DNA of 7,700 nt from Halobacteriales archaeon QH_10_65_19 (GCA_003022085.1 PXQK01000086.1:1-7700); one strand, 5' to 3'; positions 1 to 6,450 are shown, numbered from the stretch's first letter. Made by a program: numbers and translations. Notes: generated from the letters alone by a model not told the origin.

Positions 1-3
1 CGC

Positions 4-156
4 TCAGTGGTTCTCGTGGATGTGGTTGCGCAGCGAATCGGTGTCGTCGAACTTCTCGTCGCACTCGGCACACGTGTTGTGGTGAAGCGCGACGTGCTGG
101 GTTACGCCGGCAGCACTCTGGAACTGTGCATCGCAACTGGAGCAAGTATACGACAT
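4..156 (-). CDS. Small protein of two C2H2 zinc fingers (50 aa)
   Basis: Reading the minus strand from ATG at 156 to TGA at 4-6 gives a complete 50-residue protein that is almost entirely two classical C2H2 fingers. Finger 1 is C5-x2-C8-x12-H21-x3-H25 with F12 and V18 at the hydrophobic core positions. Finger 2 is C29-x2-C32-x12-H45-x4-H50 with F36 and L42; H47 could replace H50 as the last ligand. Eight well-placed ligands plus core residues make chance unlikely. Small zinc-finger proteins are common and conserved in haloarchaea, and some act in regulation or protein contacts; a DNA- or protein-binding role here is inference. It lies downstream of malate synthase on the same strand but has its own TATA-like element about 30 bases before the ATG, so it is probably a separate, nearly leaderless transcript. 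The finger order leaves almost no room for other domains. Confidence 0.85.
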   Translation of the reverse strand: MSYTCSSCDAQFQSAAGVTQHVALHHNTCAECDEKFDDTDSLRNHIHENH

Positions 157-160
157 TACA

Positions 161-199
161 TTAACAACTGAGGCGCTAAGTCACTAAAAAGGTTGTTAA
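161..199 (-). promoter_or_regulatory. Promoter of the zinc-finger gene, TATA flanked by an 8-bp inverted repeat
   Basis: On the minus strand a TATA-like TTTTTAGTGA (190-181) sits about 30 bases before the ATG at 156. It is bracketed by a perfect inverted repeat, TTAACAAC at 161-168 and GTTGTTAA at 192-199 on the plus strand. The proximal arm would lie at or just before the transcription start. A factor bound to both arms would block TBP/TFB or polymerase, so this reads as a candidate operator, possibly autoregulatory. A second T-rich stretch (about 197-203) could be an alternative TATA box. Confidence 0.5.
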
Positions 200-406
200 A
201 AAGTGGGTCGGCAGAGTTGCTACGCAGTATTAATTTGCTCACGAGAGTAACTAACCACGGCTGGAAAAGCGATCAGAGACACTCTGCTGCGGGAGGGACT
301 GAAAGCGGGCAGGGGCTTTTTACGGTGCGGTCACCACGGTACTCCTGCGAGCAGATCCTAGTAAAAAGAGGGTGTTCAATGCAACAGTCCTGTAGCTACA
401 CCTTCA
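200..406. other. Intergenic region without a supported gene
   Basis: This stretch separates the 3' end of malate synthase from the zinc-finger promoter. Open frames that cross it overlap malate synthase in the wrong frame and are rich in Arg and Ser, unlike haloarchaeal proteins. No tRNA or further small gene was recognised. It contains only the possible terminator elements listed separately. Confidence 0.6.
361..400 (-). terminator. Possible transcription terminator of malate synthase
   Basis: In the minus-strand transcript the stop codon (407-409) is followed by a perfect 10-bp palindrome, TGTAGCTACA (391-400), and then by the T-run CTCTTTTTAC (370-361). Archaeal termination commonly uses such T-runs. 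The palindrome is too tight to form a normal RNA hairpin, so the T-run is the main support. Confidence 0.35.
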
Positions 407-1714
407 TCATCCGACGTTCGTCGCGCGTTCGACGACATTCTCGCCGTACAGCTCCGCGAGGTCCTCGTGCTGGTCGGGACGGTTCTTGTAGACTTCCTGG
501 AACAGCGTGATGGGTATCCGGAGGGCTTGGTAGGTCGCCTCGTCCCACATACGGTCGCGTTCGACGTCGACTTCGACGCCATCGATGCAGACCGTCGCCG
601 CACGTGTCATGGCGATGGCGCCCCGGCCGGCCTCCTTCGCGGCCTCGAACTCCTCCATCGAGTCGACAATGTCGTCGAGGCTCGGGACGTACGACAGCAG
701 ATCGAGCAACTCGTCGCTGAGTTCGGCCTCGTCGAGTTCCGTCTTGTCGTCGTCGACGGTCAGCACGTAACTGCCGCCGGTCTCGGCGAGCGAGACGCGG
801 TCGCCCTGGTAGACCTCGACGCCGCCCTCCGATTCGAGTTCGACCTCGCGGTCGTCGATGTCGAGCACCCAGTACCCCTCGACCGGCGGGAGCGACGATC
901 TGTTGGCCTCGACAACCTGGCCAGGGGTCAGCGACCAGATGCCCAGCTGCCCTTTAGCCTGGTTGTCCCGCATGCGCTCGCGGTACCCCTCGATGTCGCG
1001 GATATCGTCGTACGGGCCGTCGACAGCGATCAGTCCGGCCGCGCTGGCCGCCCGGGAGGTGTTGTGGCGCAACTCCGGCCACGACGGCAACGCCCCGGTG
1101 GGCGTGATTGCCCGCATGTCCTTGGTGTAGTCAACCTCGCCGTTGACCAGCATGAACAGCCGCTGGAGGTTGTTCGATGGCTTGGCCATCTCGGCGCGTA
1201 ACTCCTCCATCGCGAGTTCGGAGGCGCCACACTCGATGACGACCGACATCGCGATCGACCTCTCCTCGAGGCCGTGCTCGGTCTCGACGATGGTGATGAA
1301 CTCGTCGGCCTTCTTCCAGTCGTCGATGTCACCGACCTCGGGGATGACGAAGCCGTCGATGTGCTCGATGGCGCCGTTATCGGGGTCGGCGATCTCGAGC
1401 ATGTGCTCAAAGCCCTGGTTGCGGGTGCCGGGTTCGTCGCGGTGCCAGACAACGCGGGGGTGGATCTCGCCGGGGAAGTCGGCGCCGCTCTCGGCGACGA
1501 CGTCGATGATGTTCTGTGCGCCCTCGTCGCGCATGTTCGGGGCTGTCGCGTCCTCGTTGTCCGGTACCCAGACGTCCGGGGCCTGCATCCCCCGGAGCCC
1601 GGCGGCGCTCTGTAGCATCTTGGCGGAGTCGTCCTCACCCTTGACCGCGGTCGGTGTGGTGAAAAACGTCCGCACGAACTGTCTGTCGTGGGTTCGCTTG
1701 TCTGTTGGTGGCAT
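407..1714 (-). CDS. aceB: Malate synthase, halophile type (isoform H)
   Basis: This 435-residue cytoplasmic enzyme would condense glyoxylate with acetyl-CoA to give malate, the second step of the glyoxylate bypass. Length and sequence match the haloarchaeal malate synthase, which is much shorter than isoforms A and G and is related to the CitE/HpcH lyase fold. Visible landmarks are the acidic PDNEDATAPN segment (51-60, equivalent to the LEDA region of CitE), Arg87 in HPRVVW, Glu161 in VVIECGAS, and the conserved segment KGQLGIWSLTPGQV (254-267) that precedes the Asp/Glu-rich C-terminal region. The ATG at 1714 is favoured because a TATA-like GTTTAAG lies about 30 bases upstream, giving a nearly leaderless mRNA. 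Isocitrate lyase lies 113 bases upstream on the same strand, so the gene could be read both from its own promoter and from the isocitrate lyase promoter. The frame is intact, with haloarchaeal acidity throughout. Confidence 0.93.
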   Translation of the reverse strand: MPPTDKRTHDRQFVRTFFTTPTAVKGEDDSAKMLQSAAGLRGMQAPDVWVPDNEDATAPNMRDEGAQNIIDVVAESGADFPGEIHPRVVWHRDEPGTRNQGFEHMLEIADPDNGAIEHIDGFVIPEVGDIDDWKKADEFITIVETEHGLEERSIAMSVVIECGASELAMEELRAEMAKPSNNLQRLFMLVNGEVDYTKDMRAITPTGALPSWPELRHNTSRAASAAGLIAVDGPYDDIRDIEGYRERMRDNQAKGQLGIWSLTPGQVVEANRSSLPPVEGYWVLDIDDREVELESEGGVEVYQGDRVSLAETGGSYVLTVDDDKTELDEAELSDELLDLLSYVPSLDDIVDSMEEFEAAKEAGRGAIAMTRAATVCIDGVEVDVERDRMWDEATYQALRIPITLFQEVYKNRPDQHEDLAELYGENVVERATNVG

Positions 1715-1740
1715 CGTCTCGTTGGCACGAAGCGGGCGGT

Positions 1741-1747
1741 CTTAAAC
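1741..1747 (-). promoter_or_regulatory. TATA-like element of the malate synthase gene
   Basis: GGTTTAAG on the minus strand is centred about 30 bases before the ATG at 1714, the spacing expected for leaderless or very short-leader haloarchaeal transcripts. It implies that malate synthase can be transcribed apart from isocitrate lyase. Based on position and composition only. Confidence 0.45.
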
Positions 1748-1827
1748 CTGCCCAGATGAGTCGGCTGACGCCGCCCAGATAGCCGAACGGCGGGCCGTTC
1801 GATCTGTCGGTCTCACAATAATCACTA

Positions 1828-2904
1828 TCAGTCGTCGTCGCTGGTCATCACGCTCTCGCCGTCTTCGGTGAAGCCGGCGGACTCCTCCTGGCGCTGTCTG
1901 GCCTGCGGGTCGAACTGCGCCTCTATGTCTTGGAACCGTGGGACAAAGGAGAGCTCGTGGTGGCTCTCTGTCTCGTGGTCCAGGTACCGCCCTTCGAGAC
2001 CGAACTGCGCCTCCTCGGCGTTGTCCGCCAGGTTCTTGAAATCCTCGTAGACCGCGTGTGCGCCGGAGTGGAGGCCGAAGAGGGTGATAAAGATGTACTT
2101 ATAGCCCAGCTCGCCCAGCTCCTGGAACGTCAGCGGGTCTTCTTCCTCGCTCCAGGCGAACGAACTCGAGTAGTTGAACGCAAGTTGCACGTCGGGATGT
2201 GTCTCGTGGAGCGTCTCCGCGTACTCCACGGCGTCCTCGCGGGAGGGGTCAGGCATCTCTGGCCAGACCAGATCCACACCGGCGTCGGCGTAGATACGGC
2301 CCCGCTCAAGGTGCTCCTCCCAGTCGCCGTTTGCGGAGCCGTAGGCGTCCGTCCGGGCGATGATAATCGTGTCCTCCGACTGCTTGGCGTCCACCGCCGC
2401 GGAGAAGCGCGCCTCCGCCTCCTCGCGGGAGACAATCTGCTTGCCGGCGATGTGACCACAGCGTTTCGGCGATGTCTGGTCCTCGATGTGGACTGCGGCC
2501 ACGCCGGCCTTCTCGTACTCCCGGACGGCACGCCGGACGTTGTGAACGCCGCCGTAGCCGGTGTCCGCGTCGGCGACCACCGGCAGATCTGTCGCCTCCG
2601 CGATCCGCTTGCCGTTCTCGACCATCTCGGTCATCGTCACCATCTCCAGGTCTGGGAAGCCGAACTGGCCGAGCACCGTCGAGTAGCCGGACATGTACAC
2701 GGCGTCGTGTCCCGCCATCTCTGCCAGCCGAGCGTCCAGAGCGTGATAGAGTCCGGGCGCGAACACGAAGTCCTGGCCGTTTAGCTTCTGCCGGAGCTCC
2801 CTGGCCGCCGGGTTGTCGATGTCCCGCACGAACGGCTCTGTCTCTCTGACTCGACTCGCAACGTCGTCAATACCGGAATCGTCCTGTATCATATCGGTGT
2901 GCAT
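1828..2904 (-). CDS. aceA: Isocitrate lyase
   Basis: This cytoplasmic enzyme cleaves isocitrate to succinate and glyoxylate, the entry step of the glyoxylate bypass; the product is used by the malate synthase encoded next downstream. The 358-residue frame carries the isocitrate lyase signature KRCGH (147-151, catalytic Cys149), the metal/substrate segment ADADTGYGG (111-119), HIED (139-142) and NYSSSFAW (244-251), a variant of the NxSPSFxW motif. The fold is the PEP mutase/ICL TIM barrel. I chose the ATG at 2904; the frame is open to a TTG at 2928 that adds eight residues, and a second ATG at 2892 would give 354 residues. No Shine-Dalgarno sequence decides between them, and the AT-rich promoter just upstream fits 2904 or 2892 better than TTG. 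Candidate operators lie upstream (2978-3016), fitting the known carbon-source control of this pathway. The C-terminus is Asp/Glu-rich, as is usual in halophiles. Confidence 0.93.
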   Translation of the reverse strand: MHTDMIQDDSGIDDVASRVRETEPFVRDIDNPAARELRQKLNGQDFVFAPGLYHALDARLAEMAGHDAVYMSGYSTVLGQFGFPDLEMVTMTEMVENGKRIAEATDLPVVADADTGYGGVHNVRRAVREYEKAGVAAVHIEDQTSPKRCGHIAGKQIVSREEAEARFSAAVDAKQSEDTIIIARTDAYGSANGDWEEHLERGRIYADAGVDLVWPEMPDPSREDAVEYAETLHETHPDVQLAFNYSSSFAWSEEEDPLTFQELGELGYKYIFITLFGLHSGAHAVYEDFKNLADNAEEAQFGLEGRYLDHETESHHELSFVPRFQDIEAQFDPQARQRQEESAGFTEDGESVMTSDDD

Positions 2905-2925
2905 CGACCCAGACACGGTCGGGGG

Positions 2926-2958
2926 CAAAAAACGTTATGAACAATAATTATAATTATT
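2926..2958 (-). promoter_or_regulatory. Isocitrate lyase promoter with a perfect 16-bp AT palindrome
   Basis: Two TATA candidates precede the gene on the minus strand: GTTTTTTG (2933-2926), about 26 bases before the ATG at 2904, and the palindrome AATAATTATAATTATT (2943-2958), which would start transcription about 20 bases before that ATG. The palindrome is perfect and could serve as a TATA box read in either direction. Which is used cannot be decided from sequence. Confidence 0.5.
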
Positions 2959-2977
2959 TTTTATACCTTTAATCTCC

Positions 2978-3016
2978 TGGTCCGGTATTAGGTCATTTAA
3001 ATGTGGTCCGTTATTA
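2978..3016. repeat. 13-bp direct repeat upstream of isocitrate lyase
   Basis: TGGTCCGGTATTA (2978-2990) recurs as TGGTCCGTTATTA (3004-3016), 12 of 13 bases identical, 26 bases start to start. On the coding (minus) strand the motif reads TAATAMCGGACCA. It lies 20-75 bases upstream of the TATA candidates, where a haloarchaeal activator or repressor could bind. The spacing is roughly two and a half helical turns. Function is inference. Confidence 0.5.
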
Positions 3017-3048
3017 CATACCATCTTAGGCCCCGCAGTCCCGCGGTC

Positions 3049-3125
3049 TTTCCTCTAATTCGAGGCGGAGGCCCCACCCTCAACGAGCGAACCCCCTGCG
3101 GGTGAGCGACGTAGGGCGGGGTAGT
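3049..3125 (+). mobile_element. Probable right-end remnant of an IS200/IS605-type (TnpB) element
   Basis: The plus strand encodes a short tail, RGGGPTLNERTPCG followed by TGA (3103-3105), which resembles the C-terminal tails of haloarchaeal TnpB (OrfB) proteins. It overlaps a long imperfect stem-loop: CCCCACCCT (3072-3080) pairs with AGGGCGGGG (3113-3121) at 8 of 9 positions, and an inner hairpin ACCC/GGGT (3091-3094/3100-3103) closes a five-base loop. A hairpin overlapping the tnpB 3' end is the usual layout of the right end of these elements. No tnpA, no rest of tnpB and no left end are visible, so this would be a dead stub. The family call rests on remembered similarity of the tail and on structure. 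It abuts the 3' end of the broken amidohydrolase gene. Confidence 0.42.
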
Positions 3126-4144
3126 TTACAGGTCGTACAGTTCGATAGCGTTCCCTCGGAGGACGTTCCGGGCGACGGTTTCGGCGTACTGCTCGCGGAC
3201 GATGCCCCGGTCGATCAGGTCCTCGAGGGTGGGGTCGTCGGGGCGATCTCCATCGCAGTCGAGAGTACCCGCCGGGCACCGTGCTGTGCGAACGGGATCG
3301 CCAGCGAGAGGTCGAGGTGGACGTTCGGGTACGTCGCGGTCACGTAGCCCGCCTGTCCAACGTAGGGGTACCCGCCGTGGAGCACAACGATGTCAGTTTC
3401 CGGGTGGGCCTCGATGCACTCGACGAGGTGGACCGGGCTCACCAGCCGGGGATGGGCGTCTGGGTCGCCGAAGCCGGTGTGGAACTGGACTGGCGCGCCG
3501 TGCTCGCCGGCGATGTCGAGCGCCCGGTGGAGACAGTAGTCCAGGAGCCGCGGGTGCTCGATCCGGCTGTTCCACGACCGGCGGATGGTCTCGAAGGCGG
3601 CCCGCGCGTCCGTGCGGTCCTCCGGGCCGACGTTCAGCCCGCGGCGGTAGGCGGCGATCGACTTCAGCGCGACATGCTCGCCGGAGAGCGCAGCCGAGAC
3701 GCGCTCCTCGAAGGCAGTTTCGAAGGCGTCGAAGCCGGCGTGCTCGTCGATCAGCGCCTCGATGACCGGTTCGAGACGGAGCATCGGGTACACCGCCGCG
3801 TCGGTCTCCTCGCGGAACTCCGCGACTGGCCGCGCCGGATACCCCTCGTCGACGAGGATTACCTCTGTGTTCGTCTCGGCGATACACTCGCGGGTGTAGG
3901 CCCTGTGGTCGACCCCGGCCCGCCGGGCGAGCAGGTTTTCCTCCTGGTCGGCGTCGAACCGCTCGGCCAGGACGCCGAGCGCCGCACGGTAGTTAAGTGT
4001 ATGCCGTGCGTCCCGATCCGAGAGGTCGCCCTCTGTGAAGTACTGTGCAAACTCGTCTTCGATTGTCTCCATGGCGAGGCGCTCGACGGCGTGTGCGTGG
4101 TTGTCCACCAGCGGCGTTGCTTCGACCGTCTCGCGGACTGTCAT
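3126..4144 (-). pseudogene. Amidohydrolase (metal-dependent, amidohydrolase-2 type), broken by internal deletion and frameshift
   Basis: From the ATG at 4144 the minus strand encodes 309 residues of an amidohydrolase of the TIM-barrel superfamily: the metal-binding DNHAH (14-18) on the first strand, Lys161 in VALKSI, His222 in FHTGFGD and His256 in LHGGYP. The frame then ends early at TGA 3215-3217 after APTTPPSRT. In another frame, directly beyond, the expected C-terminus continues as DDPTLEDLIDRGIVREQYAE to NAIELYDL and TAA at 3126-3128. Between the two parts the strand-8 region with the catalytic Asp (usually an SD followed by a Pro-containing loop) is absent. The simplest reading is a deletion of some tens of codons that also shifted the frame, with the joint inside CCGACGACCCC. 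A protein truncated here would lack an essential metal ligand. Substrate is unknown; no TATA-like element was seen upstream of the ATG. Confidence 0.8.
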
Positions 4145-4160
4145 ACGCCGACCCAGGGGT

Positions 4161-4345
4161 TCCACCAAGTTGGGAGTTCTGTTCGCCGAGAAGGGCTGTC
4201 AGGTCGGACTGTTCGCGCGGTCGGCGTCGTACGTCGAGAAGCTGGCCGGAAAACTCGGCGACAGTGCATTCGCCATTCCGACAGACATCACGGAGGCCGT
4301 CGAGGACTCATCGGCGCCCTGGTAGTCAACGACAGCCGATACTGA
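4161..4345 (+). pseudogene. Fragment of a short-chain dehydrogenase/reductase (SDR)
   Basis: The plus strand from about 4170 reads LFAEKGCQVGLFARSASYVE and continues KLAGKLGDSAFAIPTDITEAVE. This is the stretch of a classical SDR after the glycine-rich NAD(P)-binding loop: helix, second strand ending in Ala-Arg-Ser, and the DxT motif at the end of strand three. The frame then meets a stop at 4323-4325. In the +2 frame it seems to resume as GLIGALVVNDSRY, like the LVNNA strand-four motif, and ends at 4345. The TGxxxGIG start and everything after strand four, including the YxxxK catalytic pair, are missing. Only some 60 codons survive. It lies head to head with the broken amidohydrolase, whose ATG is only 17 bases away, which suggests the junction between them is itself a rearrangement breakpoint. 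Confidence 0.65.
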
Positions 4346-4386
4346 ACGGGAAGTGAAACAACCCGTGAACGGTCCGGACGACACTG

Positions 4387-4610
4387 TCAGGACTCTGACC
4401 GCAGCCGCTGCAGGATCGGGATTTCGCCGATCTTCTCCTCGTCGAGTCGATCCCAGGCAATCCCCGTCGGTTTCTCGTCGGGACGTTCTCGTCGACAATC
4501 TGCATCTCGTGGGCGGTGCTGACAGTCGTCGTCGCGCCGTCGACGTCGTCAATCTCGTCGGGGTCGAGCCGGAGGAAACACTCCTCCTCGCGGAGCTCCT
4601 GTTTGTCCAT
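4387..4610 (-). pseudogene. Small acidic hypothetical protein (about 74 aa) with a one-base frameshift
   Basis: From ATG 4608-4610 the minus strand reads MDKQELREEECFLRLDPDEI and on to STAHEMQIVDENV, then becomes basic and unlike a haloarchaeal protein. The neighbouring frame continues as PDEKPTGIAWDRLDEEKIGE, IPILQRLRSES and TGA (4387-4389). Adding a single C to the CCC run (4480-4482 on the plus strand GGG) joins the two into an acidic 74-residue protein with no other defect. The strong acidity on both sides of the joint supports one former gene. I do not recognise the family; the segment before the ATG is not obviously coding, so it might be the C-terminal part of a longer gene. The defect could be a true mutation, in keeping with the neighbours, or a homopolymer sequencing error, in which case the gene is alive. 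Confidence 0.55.
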
Positions 4611-4679
4611 ACCGGCATCTTGTCCGCCACCGGCATGGAGTTTTGCGTTTCGTCGCGCCACCAGGCCCGGAACTGGTTG

Positions 4680-5263
4680 TCAGCGACCTGGGGCTTTCGG
4701 CCGTCCAGCGGCGGCTGACGGAGATCCACGAGCGGATCCCGGACCTGGAGGTCGACGTCGACGAGCGCGCCGAGGCGAGCATCCCCGCGGGGAGCCGCCC
4801 GCTGCTGAACGAGGAGGGGCTGGCGCCGGGCTGCGTGCTGGAGAACATCTACGTCCTGCCGGGGATTCCCGACGAGATGCGGGCGATGTTCGACTCCATC
4901 GCCGACGAGTTCGCAGGCGAGTCGGTCTCCGAGACGCTCTACACGGTCGAACCCGAGTCATACGGTAGTTCGTGATTATTTACCGCCATGGCGGGACAAT
5001 CTACGTGTTTCAGAGCGTGACACTGCCGAGATGGCGACCCGGTCCCGAAAAGAGTCACGAACGACCGTATCAAACATCGTGTCGGCACTGACGGCGGTCC
5101 GCGAACAGTTTGGCGTAGGCGTCGGCTGTTACCCGGACAAGAACCAGCGGTTCAACCGCCTGAAGCTCGCCGACACCGACGCCGCCGTCGAGGAGGCGAC
5201 GGCGTGGAAACTGATGGAAGCCGGACCAACGAGGACCCGACGGACAGGCAGGCCGGCGAATAG
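4680..5263 (+). pseudogene. CinA/MoaB-like molybdopterin-binding protein, 5' truncated and split by a miniature element
   Basis: The plus strand encodes the C-terminal two thirds of a MoCF-biosynthesis-fold protein (CinA N-terminal domain / competence-damage type): RLTEIHERIPDLEVDVDERA, then RPLLNEEGLAPGCVLENIYV and LPGIPDEMRAMFDSIADEF, with the family's NxxGxAPG and LPGxPxEM motifs. The N-terminal part with the GDELLxG and GGLGPTxDD motifs is missing. After EPES (ending 4960) a 109-bp element intervenes; beyond it the frame resumes as NIVSALTAVREQFGVGVGCY, PDKNQRFNRLK and on to TAW. Removing 112 bases (the element plus one TCA) fuses the two parts in frame. A further frame change near 5207 leads to an acidic tail ETDGSRTNEDPTDRQAGE and TAG (5261-5263), suggesting a second lesion. 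The gene cannot make a working product. It converges on the aminotransferase gene, 37 bases away. Confidence 0.85.
4961..5069. mobile_element. 109-bp miniature inverted-repeat element (MITE) with TCA target duplication
   Basis: The left end TACGGTAGTTCGTGA (4961-4975) is the reverse complement, with one mismatch in 15, of the right end TCACGAACGACCGTA (5055-5069); extended inward the inverted repeats agree at 18 of 21 positions. TCA stands immediately outside both ends (4958-4960 and 5070-5072), a 3-bp target-site duplication. Deleting the element with one TCA restores the reading frame of the host gene (EPES then NIVSAL), which proves insertion rather than chance. The interior codes for nothing recognisable, carries stops in the host frame, and contains a perfect 12-bp palindrome CCGCCATGGCGG (4983-4994). 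It must have been moved in trans by a transposase encoded elsewhere. A 3-bp TNA duplication is known for the IS1031 group of the IS5 family; that link is only a suggestion. Confidence 0.85.
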
Positions 5264-5300
5264 CTGTCGTCTCCTGTGCGATCTGCCGGCTGTCCTGCGG

Positions 5301-6416
5301 TCACCACTCCTGTTCCAGCCCGTCGAGCAGCCGGTCGACCCCGGACTCGGTGTTGACCGCGTGGACCGACGCCCGGACGGCGTCCGGCGACGGGAGCGAT
5401 CGCACGACGATGTTTTCCCCGGCGAGGCGCTCGACTGTCGCCTCCGGCTCCGCGACGTCGACCGTCACCAGCCCGGACTCCGGCGTCTGCGGGCTGAGCA
5501 GCCGTTCGTCGGGTACGCCCTCTGCCAGCCGGCCGGCGAGTCGCCCGATCCGTTCCTCAATGCGGTCGACCCCGACGCCGTCGATGACGTCGATCGCCCG
5601 CCGGAGGGCGACGTGGGGGGCGGGGTTGGCTGTTCCCACCTCGAACCGGCGGGCGCCTGACACGAACGAGAACCGCTCTGCGTTCGGCGTTTCGACGCTC
5701 CGTCCCCCCACCATTCGGGGCGCCAGGCCGTCGGCCACCTCGCGGTCGACGTAGAGGAACCCGCCGCCCCAGACCCCGAGCAGCCACTTGTGGCCGGCGG
5801 CCGCGACCGCGTCGGCACCCCACTCCGTGACGTCCATCGGCGTCTGTCCGGGCACCTGGACTGCGTCGACGAGCGCAAGCGCGCCGGCGTCGTGGGTGAC
5901 GTCCACGAGGTCCGCAACCGGGAGCCGCGTCCCGTGGGTCCACGTGATCGCGCTGAAACAGGCCAGGTCGGCGCCCTCGACGGCTGTCGCGAACGCTTCC
6001 CGGTCGATGCGCCCTCCCTCGGTCTCGACGACCCGAACCTCGACACCCTCGCGCGCGAGACGCTGCCAGGGCAACACGCCGGCGGGGTGTTCCAGGTCGG
6101 TCCGGACGACCGCGTCGCCGGCTTCCCAGTCGATCGCGTTCGCAATCGCGTTGATCCCCGCAGTCGTGCTCTCGGTCAGCGCGACCTCGTCCGGGTCGGC
6201 GCCGACGAACGAGGCGATCCGCTCCCGGGTCCGGTCGAACGCCGCGAACGCCGCCTTGTAGGGGTCACCCCCGACCGGCAGGCGGTACGCGTGGTCGTGG
6301 AGCCACTCGGTCGCCGCCTCGACGACCGTCCTGGGGCTGGGCCCGTGTGCGCCGAAGTTCATGTAGACGCCGTCCTGGAGTGCGGGTACGTCCGCGCGGA
6401 GGTCTTCCGGTGTCAT
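5301..6416 (-). CDS. PLP-dependent class V aminotransferase, cysteine-desulfurase-like
   Basis: This 371-residue cytoplasmic enzyme belongs to the fold-type I class V aminotransferases (SufS/NifS, isopenicillin-N epimerase relatives). Lys210 in AAGHKWLLG is the PLP Schiff-base lysine, Asp184 in LVDAVQ binds the pyridine nitrogen with Gln187 nearby, TESTTAGIN (81-89) is the phosphate-binding loop, His110 in LEHPAG stacks on the cofactor, and RFEVGTANPAP (257-267) plus Arg348 in VRAS are typical C-terminal landmarks. The usual cysteine-desulfurase mobile-loop Cys is not evident; no Cys except Cys153 is visible, so persulfide-forming desulfurase activity is doubtful and a lyase or epimerase role is possible. 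Substrate is unknown. The ATG at 6416 is supported by a TATA-like element about 29 bases upstream. Codon use and acidity are haloarchaeal and the frame is intact. It has no operon partner in the window. Confidence 0.88.
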   Translation of the reverse strand: MTPEDLRADVPALQDGVYMNFGAHGPSPRTVVEAATEWLHDHAYRLPVGGDPYKAAFAAFDRTRERIASFVGADPDEVALTESTTAGINAIANAIDWEAGDAVVRTDLEHPAGVLPWQRLAREGVEVRVVETEGGRIDREAFATAVEGADLACFSAITWTHGTRLPVADLVDVTHDAGALALVDAVQVPGQTPMDVTEWGADAVAAAGHKWLLGVWGGGFLYVDREVADGLAPRMVGGRSVETPNAERFSFVSGARRFEVGTANPAPHVALRRAIDVIDGVGVDRIEERIGRLAGRLAEGVPDERLLSPQTPESGLVTVDVAEPEATVERLAGENIVVRSLPSPDAVRASVHAVNTESGVDRLLDGLEQEW

Positions 6417-6440
6417 GTCGTAGCCGTACGGTCGCTACCC

Positions 6441-6450
6441 TTAATAGTAT
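6441..6450 (-). promoter_or_regulatory. TATA-like element of the aminotransferase gene
   Basis: ATACTATTAA on the minus strand is centred about 29 bases before the ATG at 6416 and stands out in otherwise GC-rich sequence. The spacing predicts a leaderless or very short-leader mRNA. Position and composition are the only evidence. Confidence 0.5.

Noticed and set aside
193..510. Plus-strand open frame of 105 codons overlapping the end of malate synthase
   Set aside because: It begins at TTG, is Arg/Ser-rich, overlaps a sure gene in antisense and shows no family resemblance.
467..1201. Long plus-strand frame of 244 codons
   Set aside because: It is the antisense shadow of malate synthase, a common effect of GC-rich third positions in haloarchaea.
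2905..2928. Eight-residue N-terminal extension of isocitrate lyase from TTG 2928
   Set aside because: TTG is a rare start, the extension overlaps the TATA candidates and ATG 2904 fits the promoter spacing better.
3281..4345. Long plus-strand frame of 354 codons
   Set aside because: Most of it is antisense to the amidohydrolase, which has clear motifs. Only its last codons (GALVVNDSRY) were kept as part of the SDR fragment.
6425..6434. TACGGTCG near the aminotransferase start, resembling the MITE end
   Set aside because: Only eight bases match and there is no partner repeat nearby, so it is likely chance.
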